Positions 34,960 through 44,723 are shown, numbered from the stretch's first letter. The stretch: DNA of 64,000 nt from UBA9339 sp964535195 (GCA_964535195.1 CAZHSI010000003.1:1-64000), one strand, 5' to 3'. Numbers and translations: made by a program. Notes: a model not told the origin generated them from the letters alone.

Positions 34960-34963
34960 CCGA

Positions 34964-36154
34964 CTAACCCACCAACAGCTTCTTAATATGATCTTTAATA
35001 AAAAGAACTCCTCTAAGCAACTGAAGTTCCTCTAAGGTAAGTTCCGACTCTAGTTTGTCTTTTAGCTTTTGATAAGCCAACTGTGCCGTTGCTACAAGTT
35101 GAGATTTTATAAATTCACAATGATGAGAAGTACGAATAGATTCACTGCCATTTTCAGATAAATTTAGAACTTCACAATGTGGACAAGCATCAATAAAAAC
35201 ACAAGATGCACATCGGTTATTAGTTTTATTAGCGACAATTGCACTATTTATATCGTTACAATTTGCTGGATTAATTAAATTAACACCCTCAGTAATCGCC
35301 CTATGGCATGGATATTTTTTTCCATTTACATCTATAGCCATCATAGTTGTACCAGAACCACACCACTTTAATACATTATGTTTTCCTTCCACCAGATTTT
35401 TTATTGGCAGAGATACCAAAGAATTATGAGGCAACGTGGGGTCATTTAAATAAATTTTTATTAACTCTGCAAGTTCTTGACGAAAAATACTGACTGACTT
35501 AGCTTTCTCTTTCTCATTACCCCAAACATTTTCATAAACAACATTGCTAAAAATATCTACACCAAATTTATGTAACTCACAAATTCCTTTAAAAATGGAA
35601 CCAATGCTGTTTGGGCCAATTGTCATTTTTATACTAGCCCTATCTCGCATGCCCACACTAATTAAATAACTTAAAAAACTAGCAGCCTTATCGTACGACA
35701 TACAACGATTTCTATCGTGCGTTTCTTTATCTCCATCAATGCTCACTGTAATGTACACTTTATCTTTGTTGGATAAGATCCAATTTCTAACTTTATCGTT
35801 ATCAATAGTCCCGTTAGTTGTTAAATTAAAAATATACCTTTTTGTGCCATATTCGCTAGCTACGTAGCTGGCAACTTGAGTCAATAAGTCAACCGCTAAG
35901 AAAGGCTCCCCTCCTATAAAATCTATAACTCCAATTTTTTCTTTCTCCATGCAAAGAAAAAAATCATCTATAGCTTTTTTCGCTGTATCAAAGCTCATAT
36001 AAATTCCAGTCTCATGGCGACCTTGATAGCAATACGTACAACACAAATTGCAAGCTCCAGTAACCATAAGGACTAGGAACTTTCTATTATTTTTATTAGC
36101 AATTTTATAACTCGACGCGGCGAAAGACTCACCAGAATAATGAGTAAACCCCAT
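34964..36154 (-). CDS. Radical SAM/SPASM peptide maturase
   Basis: The 396-residue protein has the radical SAM cluster motif C35-x3-C39-x2-C42 (TGACNLCCTYCYQ), then GGEP-type FIGGEPFLA near residue 80, TNGT and SIDG. A C-terminal SPASM domain (about 265-345) has Cys residues for auxiliary Fe-S clusters, including WCGSGTTMMAIDVNGKKYPC and RCASCVFIDACPHC. Enzymes of this layout install thioether or C-C crosslinks in ribosomal peptides. The small Cys-rich gene 155 bases upstream on the same strand is the obvious substrate. No transporter or peptidase lies in the islet. The 3' end touches an IS6-like terminus, so the last residues may have been altered. Confidence 0.9.
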   Translation of the reverse strand: MGFTHYSGESFAASSYKIANKNNRKFLVLMVTGACNLCCTYCYQGRHETGIYMSFDTAKKAIDDFFLCMEKEKIGVIDFIGGEPFLAVDLLTQVASYVASEYGTKRYIFNLTTNGTIDNDKVRNWILSNKDKVYITVSIDGDKETHDRNRCMSYDKAASFLSYLISVGMRDRASIKMTIGPNSIGSIFKGICELHKFGVDIFSNVVYENVWGNEKEKAKSVSIFRQELAELIKIYLNDPTLPHNSLVSLPIKNLVEGKHNVLKWCGSGTTMMAIDVNGKKYPCHRAITEGVNLINPANCNDINSAIVANKTNNRCASCVFIDACPHCEVLNLSENGSESIRTSHHCEFIKSQLVATAQLAYQKLKDKLESELTLEELQLLRGVLFIKDHIKKLLVG

Positions 36155-36309
36155 ATATTATATTCACCATTCCATAACTAACTTTTTTTGATATAACATG
36201 CGTATATAAAAAGTGAACAACAGGTTCAAAAAAAACCTAGCCAGATATATACATCAATGATGTAGCGGAGAATCCCATTTTTAACCGATGATCATTGGAA
36301 CTATACTAA

Positions 36310-36525
36310 CTAATCGTCCCCCTTACACCCACCAGTACAGGCTCCACAATGGTCATCGCACCCACCCCAACATTGACAACCTTTGCCATCATGCGCTACA
36401 GGTAACGCTCTAACTAACTCACGCATTTTTGCAACGTCATCCGCGGAAATATCCAAACTTAAACCCCTGGTACCACCAGAAACAAGTTCTTTCTCTTTAT
36501 CGGCAGCATCTAGAATTTTCTGCAT
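36310..36525 (-). CDS. Ribosomal peptide precursor with six-Cys C-terminal core
   Basis: The 71-residue peptide starts after a strong RBS (AAGGGGG). A leader part (1-45) contains ELVSGG at 13-18, which resembles a double-glycine site, then an acidic helix (DISADDVAKMRELVRALP). The C-terminal 24 residues are Gly/Cys/Asp-rich: HDGKGCQCWGGC, then DDHCGACTGGCKGDD, with Cys at 50, 52, 56, 60, 63 and 67. The radical SAM/SPASM gene follows. The pairing and composition fit a thioether-type RiPP (sactipeptide or ranthipeptide). I do not recognise a named family. If the SGG site is used, the C39 exporter at 2.8 kb could export it; this is inference. Confidence 0.85.
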   Translation of the reverse strand: MQKILDAADKEKELVSGGTRGLSLDISADDVAKMRELVRALPVAHDGKGCQCWGGCDDHCGACTGGCKGDD

Positions 36526-37025
36526 ATATACCCCCTTATATTTTCATTATGCTATACTCAAATCTTTTAACTTGCTATTTTTTAGCATCTCATCATAAAA
36601 CAGCAACTCATCGATATTGAAAACCCCTGCAAAAACAAACAACATTTAAAAACAAGCAGCCAATAGTTGGCCGCAAAAAACCTAACACCGCACTTTATTT
36701 TTTAATCTACTTTTTCAATAAGTAACTCTACTGGCTTTTATGTGACCACGCCCTCAACGCCTTCCAGACAAAGTTGAGGATAATCTCAATCAATACTTCA
36801 CCACCTCACAGAAGCCAAATACAATCAACCGCCCAAGCAATATTCTACTCCTGTTAGCCATGAAGTCAACAATGTAGTGGCAAATGTAGCGGAAAATGTT
36901 AGCCCAAAGTAGTAAAGCAAAGCAGAACTACCCTCTTTATAATGGTCAATAGAGGACAGAAATATGGCTAAAGATGAGCTTGCTACTATGAATAGTAAAG
37001 AAATTTTGCGACGACAGATCATCGA
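36526..37025. other. Non-coding stretch upstream of the precursor, with a truncated ORF start
   Basis: The first part must carry the promoter for the precursor operon. On the plus strand ATG 36964 opens MAKDELATMNSKEILRRQII after AGGAC, but it runs into the IS6-like copy near 37026 and is cut off, so it may be the 5' stub of a disrupted gene. Otherwise I see no supported gene. Confidence 0.35.
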
Positions 37026-37834
37026 TCTTGGGTTACGAGCAATATCGATGCTCTACCTGTGGAAAATAATATAATGAGCGCATGGGAACAAAATTAAATT
37101 TTATTGAATACCCAGCTGAAGTAGTTATGATAGCGGTTAATTACTATTACAGGTTTAAAGTTAGCTTTGATGATGTTGTACAGTTGATGGCCATGAGAGG
37201 ATTTTATTTAAGCCATCAAACTGTCCATAAATGGGTACAGTACAGATATTTGGAATTGAGCTTGGGTTAAAGCTAAGGGTCAGACGTAAAGGCAAGAATA
37301 GTGGTAAATAGAATGTTGATGCGACATACATACAATGAGGAACGGTGATGTTATTTTTATCGGGCTATGACAAAGAGATAAACTTGGTGAACGTTTATTT
37401 AAGTGACATCAGAAATCAAACTGCAGCAGAGGCTTTTTAGGCGAGCACAAAGCATCACTGATACTTATACAAAACAAATCACAGCCGATAAAGAGCCCAC
37501 ACTCTATCCGATCATTAAAAATGTATTCGGCATTGACACTAAACATCGTGATTCAAAGTACATGAATAATGTAATCGAGCAGGATCATCGCTGGATCAAA
37601 TCAAGAAGTAGGACCATGAAGGGATTTAAAAATATTTTCTGTGCATTAATTTTTTGTACGGCATGCGAAGAGATAAGATAATTTTTCCGCATGAAAAATA
37701 AAACCCGTGCTAAGCGGCGTAGGATGATTGCGTCAAAAATACAAAGTTTCAACAATTAGTTACAGCGACAGCATAAAAATAGCCATGCCGGAGCTGCGAT
37801 AATAAAAAAGTGACTCAATTTTGACAGAACCCTT
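37026..37834 (+). pseudogene. IS6-like transposase remnant, copy 2
   Basis: Starting inside the zinc-ribbon, the remnant reads LNFIEYPAEVVMIAVNYYYR, MAMRGFYLSHQTVHKWVQ, then in other frames LGLKLRVRRKGKNSGK, VYLSDIRNQTAAEAF and finally 37403-37681 with RRAQSITDTYTKQITADKEP, NVFGIDTKHRDSKYMNNVIE and the catalytic Glu region EQDHRWIKSRSRTMKGF. These are the DDE blocks of IS6-family transposases. Several stops and frameshifts break the gene. The end GACTCAATTTTGACAGAACCC (about 37813-37833) matches the terminus of copy 1. Confidence 0.85.
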
Positions 37835-39603
37835 TAAAACAAGCCCGTCACTCTACCTGTATTAACATCCACATCAACGCGTCTATATGCAGGATCAGAC
37901 GAGGTTCCCGGCATCAATTTAATTGACCCCGCTACTGGACAGACAAAACCTGCACCTTTATAAATTAAGAAGTCACGCACAAATAACCGCCAGCCACACG
38001 GCACCCCTTTTTTATTAGGATCATCGGTAACACTCAAATGGGTCTTAACCATACAAGTACCTAATTTACTAAGCTCTGGATCAGACTCAATCAACTTTAA
38101 CTTCTTCCGCGCTTCGTCAGCATAATCCACACCGTCCGCACCATAAACTTGTTTCGCAATTAACTCAATCCGACCACTCATTGGCATATCTAATTCGTAA
38201 AGGAATTTAAATTGATTCTTTTCATTACAAGCATCGATTACAGCATCGGCCAACTCTAAAGCGCCATCACCACCTTTTTCCCAATGCTCGGACCATGCCA
38301 TTCTTGCCCCAGCCGCCTCTACGAGCCTTCTTACCGCCGCCACCTCATTTTTCGTATCATCTTTAAAAGCATTCAGACAAACTACTGGATTAATCCCGGC
38401 CTGTTTAACCGTATTAATATGATGCACTAAGTTCTCACACCCTTTTTCTACCCAACCAACATTCTCTGTTTTATATTCTTCAGGCAGTGGGCGCCCCGGA
38501 ATCGGATTAGGTGCGCCGCCGTGGCATTTTAGAGCACGAATCGTGGCCACAATTACCGCTGCATGCGGTTGCATATGCGAATAGCGACATTTTAAATTCC
38601 AGAATTTTTCAAACCCAATGTCGGCACCAAAACCAGATTCAGTAACGAGATAATCACCAAGTTTAGCTGCCAGTCTATCGCTAATAATTGATGACTGACC
38701 AATAGCAATGTTGGCAAACGGACCAGCATGGACAAACACTGGCTGCCCTTCAATGGTTTGTAATAAATTGGGATTCAAGGCTGCAAGCATCCAGGCGGTC
38801 ATTGCGCCATCAACCTCTAAATCAGCTGTAGTTATCGGTGTACCTTTTTTATCATATGCCACAACAATTTTGCTCATCCTATGGCGAAAGTCTTTGAGGT
38901 CAGAGGCTAAGGCTAAGATCGCCATGATTTCCGAAGAAACGGCAATGGCAAAACCTGACTCCATCATAAACCCTTCCATTTTGCCACCAATACCAATAAT
39001 CATTTTACGTAAGGCTTGGGCACAAAAATCTATAATCCAATTAAATTGAATATTGTGAGGATCAATATTAAGACGGCGTAACTTCCTTTTAGCAAGTTCA
39101 GCATCATCGTAATTGAACTCATGCTGCATCCGTGAGGTCAAAGCTACCATAGCTAAATTATGAGCATTCATAATAGCATTAATATCGCCAGTTAACCCTA
39201 AAGAAAAAGGAGTAAGCGGTATAACTTGCGACAATCCGCCGCCAGCCGCGGATCCTTTAATATTCATAGTTGGACCGCCAGACGGTTGGCGTAAAGTGGC
39301 AATTGGTTTTTTGTTGCGTTTGGCTAACCCCTGGGTCAAGCCGATGGTGGTAGTAGATTTACCTTCACCAAGTGGCGTAGGATTAATCGCCGTAACATCA
39401 ATATATTTAGCATCAGGTTTATTAGCTAATCTTGTAATTGCCTTTTGATAATCTATTTTAGCTACGTAGTTACCATGAGGTAATAATTCATCTTTAGTAA
39501 TACCTAACTCATCAGCTAAAATATAAATCGATTTCATCTCAGATTCTGCTGCCTCCGCAATTTCCCAATCAGCATGAGATTTTGGATCTAGTAACACTGC
39601 CAT
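37834..39603 (-). CDS. fhs: Formate-tetrahydrofolate ligase
   Basis: The 589-residue enzyme joins formate to THF using ATP to give 10-formyl-THF. The nucleotide-binding loop TPLGEGKSTTTIGLTQGL, then RQPSGGPTMNIKGSAAGGG, HAGPFANIAIGQSS and the C-terminal PGTSSDPAYRRVDVD are family blocks. It is slightly longer than the usual 556 residues. The start is placed at the ATG at 39603, six bases after AAGGAG; an ATG two codons earlier touches the RBS. The gene is common in anaerobes and patchy in gammaproteobacteria. It fits with PFOR and GcvH. Its stop coincides with the IS6-like end. Confidence 0.95.
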   Translation of the reverse strand: MAVLLDPKSHADWEIAEAAESEMKSIYILADELGITKDELLPHGNYVAKIDYQKAITRLANKPDAKYIDVTAINPTPLGEGKSTTTIGLTQGLAKRNKKPIATLRQPSGGPTMNIKGSAAGGGLSQVIPLTPFSLGLTGDINAIMNAHNLAMVALTSRMQHEFNYDDAELAKRKLRRLNIDPHNIQFNWIIDFCAQALRKMIIGIGGKMEGFMMESGFAIAVSSEIMAILALASDLKDFRHRMSKIVVAYDKKGTPITTADLEVDGAMTAWMLAALNPNLLQTIEGQPVFVHAGPFANIAIGQSSIISDRLAAKLGDYLVTESGFGADIGFEKFWNLKCRYSHMQPHAAVIVATIRALKCHGGAPNPIPGRPLPEEYKTENVGWVEKGCENLVHHINTVKQAGINPVVCLNAFKDDTKNEVAAVRRLVEAAGARMAWSEHWEKGGDGALELADAVIDACNEKNQFKFLYELDMPMSGRIELIAKQVYGADGVDYADEARKKLKLIESDPELSKLGTCMVKTHLSVTDDPNKKGVPCGWRLFVRDFLIYKGAGFVCPVAGSIKLMPGTSSDPAYRRVDVDVNTGRVTGLF

Positions 39604-39831
39604 AACCATCTCCTTTTTCAGTTAAGTAAAGCGAAGAGCCGAAACTACTAAAGCTAAATTTTTCGAACGAGATTGTAAAAATCTTTGCCTATAAATTCAA
39701 ACACAATTTTCCACAACTAATCACAAAACTCTTCATGAAAAATATTACCTATAGAATCAAGTTGCTGTGAACCACAATTAGACATAGTATGGACAAGAGG
39801 TTGTTTCATAACTACCATAAGGAACCATTAT

Positions 39832-41082
39832 ATGAAACAGTATAAAATTACTTTGCTTACCAGTATCGGCTCGGCATTAGAGTACTATGATCTAGTCATT
39901 TACAGTTTATTAGCAAACTTCATTAGTAAACAGTTTTTTCCCAGCACAAATCAGGTAACTGCTTTATTTGCTACCTTTAGCATATTTGCTCTCAGCTATG
40001 TAGCTCGTCCTCTAGGCGGAATTATTTTAGGTATTGTTGGCGACTGGCTTGGCAGAAAAATAATCTTCACCAACACCCTCCTCTGGATGGCATTAGTAAC
40101 TTTCCTCATGGGTTTAATACCGAATTATGCCACTTGGGGAATAACCGCGACCATCCTTTTTAGTATTTGCCGCATTACCCAGGGACTAGTCTTTGGCGCT
40201 GAAATGCCAGGAGCATTAACACTCCTGGCAGAGCATATTGACAGCAAACATCATGGCCTCCATTTTGGCTTCATGACAGCGATGGTTGGCTTAGGCGTGT
40301 CGTTAGGCTCTGGTGTTACTTGGCTCCTAACTACACTGCTTACTGAACAAGAGCTTTTGGCTTGGGGCTTTAGAATCCCCTTTTTATTAGGGGGCAGCTT
40401 AGCAAGCATCGGTTTTATTATTCGCAAATATCTACCAGAAACACCTGCATTTTTAAAGTCACAAAAAACCAAACCCAAAATAACCAAAACCATCATCAAA
40501 AACCATTTAAAACCAGTGATGAGTGTCATCGGAATCTTTTTGTTTCCGGCGTGCCTTGTAAATTTTAAGGCAATTTTTCCAGCATACTTGCATAACTTTT
40601 ATCATTTCGCTTTTTCTGATATTTATGCCGCCATGACTTTCAGCCACATGCTATCAATAATAATCATGCCAACCTTCGGCTGGCTCTCTGATCTTATCGG
40701 CAAAAAAGCTTTAATTATTGGTGGCGCGCTGCTCATGGTAATTTTTAGTTACCCCGCGTTCGCATTACTACAACTAGGAGAACCAACCGGAGCTGCTTGG
40801 CGGGTATTTAGTTTCATCATGTTCATCCGTATCGTAATCGACATCATGGCGGCAAGTTATTTTGTACTTTTACCCCTAGCGTTTCAAACCACCATCAGAT
40901 ACACAGGAACGGCCTTTAGTTTTAATATCGTACACACAATAGCAGCGTTGTTACCGTTATTGGTAAACTATATTTATGGCGTCGTAAAAAGTCCGTATTA
41001 TCTTATCGGGATGTTTATACTATTAGCTACGATAACGATCATCAGCACAATTACGTTTAAAATTAACAATCCAGAACCGTAA
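39832..41082 (+). CDS. MFS transporter, metabolite:H+ symporter type (paralog 1)
   Basis: The 416-residue protein has about 12 transmembrane helices. Starting ITLLTSIGSALEYYDLVIYS, it has the loop 2-3 signature GGIILGIVGDWLGRK and GLVFGAEMPGAL in helix 4-5, matching the ProP/KgtP/ShiA-like symporter group. Substrates of this group are small organic acids or osmolytes; none can be chosen here. AAGGAACC precedes the ATG. A close paralog follows 18 bases downstream. Confidence 0.88.
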   Translation: MKQYKITLLTSIGSALEYYDLVIYSLLANFISKQFFPSTNQVTALFATFSIFALSYVARPLGGIILGIVGDWLGRKIIFTNTLLWMALVTFLMGLIPNYATWGITATILFSICRITQGLVFGAEMPGALTLLAEHIDSKHHGLHFGFMTAMVGLGVSLGSGVTWLLTTLLTEQELLAWGFRIPFLLGGSLASIGFIIRKYLPETPAFLKSQKTKPKITKTIIKNHLKPVMSVIGIFLFPACLVNFKAIFPAYLHNFYHFAFSDIYAAMTFSHMLSIIIMPTFGWLSDLIGKKALIIGGALLMVIFSYPAFALLQLGEPTGAAWRVFSFIMFIRIVIDIMAASYFVLLPLAFQTTIRYTGTAFSFNIVHTIAALLPLLVNYIYGVVKSPYYLIGMFILLATITIISTITFKINNPEP

Positions 41083-41100
41083 CATATAAATGTATTTGGT

Positions 41101-42348
41101 ATGAGCAAAATGAAACAATCTAAAGTCACTTTTCTCGCTAGCATTGGCTCAGGTTTAGAATATTACGATCTAGTAATTTATAGCTTGCTGGCAAATTTTA
41201 TTAGTCAAAATTTTTTTCCTAGCGCCAATCATATCGCCTCTTTATTCGCTACTTTTGGGATATTTGCCATTGGCAATATCATTCGTCCTCTTGGGGGTAT
41301 AATTCTCGGCACGATTGGTGATCGCTGTGGCAGAAAAAAAGTTTTTTCCCATACTTTAATCTGGATGTCGCTTGCCACTTTTTTCATGGGACTAATGCCT
41401 ACTTTTACCTCTTTAGGCTTACTTGCCACCATCCTTTTTAGTCTTTGTCGCATCATCCAAGGATTAGTATTTGGCGCAGAATTACCAGGCGCGTTAACTT
41501 TACTTGCGGAACATGTTGACCATAAAAAACATGGTTTTTACTTTGGTTTTATGATTGCCGCAGTTGGCCTTGGCGTAGCACTGGGATCTTCAGTGATGTG
41601 GCTTTTAACAAAATATCTCACCAACACCCAAATGCTTTCTTGGGGTTTTAGGCTGCCCTTTTTATTAGGAGGTCTATTGGCATTAATCGGGCTTTATATT
41701 CGTAAGCATCTCCCGGAATCACCAAAATTTTTAAACCTACAAAAATCCAGCACGCCTAAGTTAACTCTCGGCATAATTAAAAGTCACTGCGGACAGGTGA
41801 TTAAAGTTATTGGGATTTTGTTATTTCCAGCATCTCTCGTGACCTTAAAACTTATTTTTCAGGTTTACTTACATGATTTTTACCACTTCCCTTTGGCCGA
41901 TATCTATTTGGTTATGACTTGTGGTTATATATGGTCAGCAGTTGCGCTGCCCTTTTTTGGCTGGCTTTCCGACATTATTGGCAGAAAAACTTTGATCATT
42001 GCAGCTTCGCTCATAATGATAACTTTTAGCTTTCCGATTTTTTGTTTATTACAAACCACCACCTTCTGGGGCTTATTTGCCTTTGTCCTATTTCTTGAAA
42101 CCGTTATCGCCATTATGGCGGTTAGTTACTTCGTGTTACTACCCCATTCGTTTACCACCTCATTTAGATATACCGGTTCGGCATTTAGTTACAACATTGC
42201 TTACACTATTGCTGCATTTATTCCGATGGTTATAAACTATATTTATGGGGTATTAAAACAACCTATGTATTTAAGCTGGTTATTGTTAGTATTAGCTCTT
42301 CTTACCATCATCAGCACCCTGAGTATTAAAAGTAAATATGATAACTAA
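41101..42348 (+). CDS. MFS transporter, metabolite:H+ symporter type (paralog 2)
   Basis: The 415-residue protein is a clear tandem duplicate of the preceding gene: the N-terminus KVTFLASIGSGLEYYDLVIY, GGIILGTIGDRCGRKK, GLVFGAELPGALTLLAEHVD and SAFSYNIAYTIAA align block for block. Start is at 41101 or the ATG three codons later. The 3' end overlaps coaBC by 11 bases. Duplicated transporters of this type are typical of intracellular bacteria that import host metabolites. Confidence 0.88.
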   Translation: MSKMKQSKVTFLASIGSGLEYYDLVIYSLLANFISQNFFPSANHIASLFATFGIFAIGNIIRPLGGIILGTIGDRCGRKKVFSHTLIWMSLATFFMGLMPTFTSLGLLATILFSLCRIIQGLVFGAELPGALTLLAEHVDHKKHGFYFGFMIAAVGLGVALGSSVMWLLTKYLTNTQMLSWGFRLPFLLGGLLALIGLYIRKHLPESPKFLNLQKSSTPKLTLGIIKSHCGQVIKVIGILLFPASLVTLKLIFQVYLHDFYHFPLADIYLVMTCGYIWSAVALPFFGWLSDIIGRKTLIIAASLIMITFSFPIFCLLQTTTFWGLFAFVLFLETVIAIMAVSYFVLLPHSFTTSFRYTGSAFSYNIAYTIAAFIPMVINYIYGVLKQPMYLSWLLLVLALLTIISTLSIKSKYDN

Positions 42349-43519
42349 AAATATTATTGTTGGTATAACTGGTGGCATCGCTGCCTATAAAACCGCTGAG
42401 CTTGTTAGAGGTTTACGTCGTAACGGCGCAACAGTGCGAGTTGTCATGACCAAAAATGCTGAAGAGTTTATTACACCACTGACAATGCAAACTGTGTCAG
42501 GTGAAACGGTTTATACTGAAATGTTTAGACCATCTTTTCCCAACGATTTAGAGCATATTTCGCTAGCCCGTTGGGCTGATGCTATTGTAATAGCGCCAAC
42601 CACCGCTAATTTTATTGCCAAGTTAGCCTATGGCCTTGCCGATGACCTCCTTTCCACCGTTTGTCTTGCAACCAAAGCGCCAATTGCTATTGCTCCAGCC
42701 ATGAATAAAGAGATGTGGCATCATGACGCCACTCAGCAAAACATTGCGACTTTACAGCAAAGAAAAGTTTTTATCTTTGGCCCAGCAGAAGGGAACCAAG
42801 CCTGTGGCGAAACTGGTTATGGCAGAATGCTTGAACCCCAACAAATTTTAGCATTGATCCCAAGTATTTTTGCTTCGCAAACATTTTGTGGTAAAAAATT
42901 TGTTATCACGGCTGGCCCGACCAGAGAAAATATCGACCCTGTCCGTTATATAAGTAATTATAGTTCAGGGAAAATGGGCTATGCTTTAGCAGAAGCCGCT
43001 TTAGCAGCAGGAGCAAAAGTAGTGTTAATTAGCGGCCCAACCACTCTTAATACTTCACCCAAAATAACAAGAATTAATTTGCAAACAGCAGAAGAAATGC
43101 ATCGTGCCGTCCTGCGAGAGATCACTGATTGTGATGTTTTTATTGCTGCAGCGGCGGTGGCAGATTACCAACCGACAACCAAGCGGCCACAAAAAATCAA
43201 AAAGGGAGCAGAAAAAATCGTGCTCGAATTAAAGCGCACCCCTGACATTTTGGCTACCGTTGCTTCATTAAATAAAAAACCTTTGGTCGTGGGCTTTGCT
43301 GCTGAAACTAATAACCTCTTAACTTACGCTAAAGAAAAACTAATTAAGAAAAAACTAGACATCATTATTGCTAATCAAGTGGGCAAAGGAATAGGTTTTG
43401 CAAGCGACGATAATACTGCAACAATCCTTTGCAAAAATGCCAAAATGGTAAAACTACCAAAAATGTCGAAAAAAGCATTGGCGCAACATGTTCTAAAAGT
43501 AATTACCATTAGCCTATAA
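42338..43519 (+). CDS. coaBC: Bifunctional phosphopantothenoylcysteine decarboxylase / synthetase
   Basis: The 393-residue protein makes 4'-phosphopantetheine for CoA. The N-terminal CoaC half has ITGGIAAYKTAELV, the FMN/His region and the Cys motif NQACGETGYGRM. The C-terminal CoaB half has TRENIDPVRYISNYSSGKMG, AAAVADYQP and KKGAEK. The size matches E. coli Dfp (406). It overlaps the upstream MFS gene by 11 bases, so the two are translationally coupled. Intactness shows CoA synthesis from pantothenate is retained at least in part. Confidence 0.96.
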   Translation: MITKNIIVGITGGIAAYKTAELVRGLRRNGATVRVVMTKNAEEFITPLTMQTVSGETVYTEMFRPSFPNDLEHISLARWADAIVIAPTTANFIAKLAYGLADDLLSTVCLATKAPIAIAPAMNKEMWHHDATQQNIATLQQRKVFIFGPAEGNQACGETGYGRMLEPQQILALIPSIFASQTFCGKKFVITAGPTRENIDPVRYISNYSSGKMGYALAEAALAAGAKVVLISGPTTLNTSPKITRINLQTAEEMHRAVLREITDCDVFIAAAAVADYQPTTKRPQKIKKGAEKIVLELKRTPDILATVASLNKKPLVVGFAAETNNLLTYAKEKLIKKKLDIIIANQVGKGIGFASDDNTATILCKNAKMVKLPKMSKKALAQHVLKVITISL

Positions 43520-43757
43520 AAAAATATCCGCAGTATAATTTGTGTATATTAGGCTCTCTATGCATTTTGGAAGGATATATTTCCAAAGAAAAATGACGGA
43601 TTTGCACAGCAGGGGTTGCAGTTTATTTGGTTTAGGCTATACATAATCTTATACTGGAACGGGAATATCTGAAAAATTTTAACTTTACTAGACTTAATTA
43701 TTTTTAAACTATATACTATATCTAGTTCAGGAAACTCTAAATAAACAGGAGGTTTAT

Positions 43758-44723
43758 ATGCTTTCATATTTTTTTGGATCAAAACCTACAGCACCTCAAA
43801 GTAGACCAATAGAAACGTTTCAAGAATTATTTCAAGCTATCCACGTAATGTCTAAACTTAAAGCAACGATATTTGGGGGTAATTCGCCAGAGGCAGCAAC
43901 GCAATCTACTAAGATTGCCATCCTGCAAGCACTCATGTCTAATGTGGGGCATGAAGGTGTAGCCGCTCAAGAAAGCTTAGAAGATTTGCAAGAGACATTG
44001 GAGAAATTATCTGAAAAGAGTCTCCGTGAGGCGGTAGACAATGAGGGAGAAATTGGTTTAGAAAGACGCCGATTAGTCAGAAGAATACTTGGAGTCATAT
44101 TAAAAAACGATGCAACTATTACCGCAGCATTGCGAGACCTGGGGCAGAGTGAAGATACTATTAATGGGCTTCTAATGGAAAGTGACTACGCAATGTTATT
44201 CGAGACATTAAATGCGATGGAACTTGAGGATCAAACCCCGGCCATGAAAGCAATTAAAGCATATTTAGTAAGCGCTAGAACTATACTTCATGAAGCCCAA
44301 TTTGGCTTATTTGAGGAGCTTGATTTTGTTTTTCCAAATGAAATACGGTTAGCACCTTCGCCCGAAGTATCTAGAAGAGAAGAAGATGCTGCAGCAGCTG
44401 CACCAGCGCTACCACCGCCTCCACCTCCCTTGCCCTTGCCGCCAACTGCGCAGGAGCGAGCACTTAAAAGTTATCGAAAAGCAGCCGCCGGGGGGGATAG
44501 CCGTATTCAACAAGGAGAACATGGAGCCTTTACATTGCAAGGGGACATTATCAGGGAAATTCAAGCAGGAAGAGTGCAGCTAAGACAAACACCACCACGT
44601 ACGACTCCTCTTATTGAAGAAACGGACAAAGATAGACACCTACGCGCCATTAGAGAAGAAGCAGCCAAAAGGCAAGCACGTAGCGCAACTGACCAACCAC
44701 CGCCTGTAACACCTAAAAGATAA
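43758..44723 (+). CDS. Unknown protein with poly-proline run and WH2-like motif, candidate effector
   Basis: The 321-residue protein follows a strong RBS (AGGAGG). Residues 1-195 are helical with no recognised fold. Residues 211-229 are AAAAAPALPPPPPPLPLPP, a profilin/SH3-type ligand. Residues about 258-279 (FTLQGDIIREIQAGRVQLRQ) fit the WH2 actin-binding pattern: an amphipathic helix, then I-x-x-G-x-x-L-(K/R). The C-terminus is charged with a further PPP. There is no signal peptide. Proline-rich plus WH2 is the layout of bacterial actin nucleators such as RickA and VopF-type effectors. The function is inference from motifs only. Confidence 0.6.
   Translation: MLSYFFGSKPTAPQSRPIETFQELFQAIHVMSKLKATIFGGNSPEAATQSTKIAILQALMSNVGHEGVAAQESLEDLQETLEKLSEKSLREAVDNEGEIGLERRRLVRRILGVILKNDATITAALRDLGQSEDTINGLLMESDYAMLFETLNAMELEDQTPAMKAIKAYLVSARTILHEAQFGLFEELDFVFPNEIRLAPSPEVSRREEDAAAAAPALPPPPPPLPLPPTAQERALKSYRKAAAGGDSRIQQGEHGAFTLQGDIIREIQAGRVQLRQTPPRTTPLIEETDKDRHLRAIREEAAKRQARSATDQPPPVTPKR

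Noticed and set aside
36825..37022. 65-residue hydrophobic ORF on the minus strand
   Set aside because: No RBS, and its start lies at the junction with the IS6-like remnant; no support as a gene.
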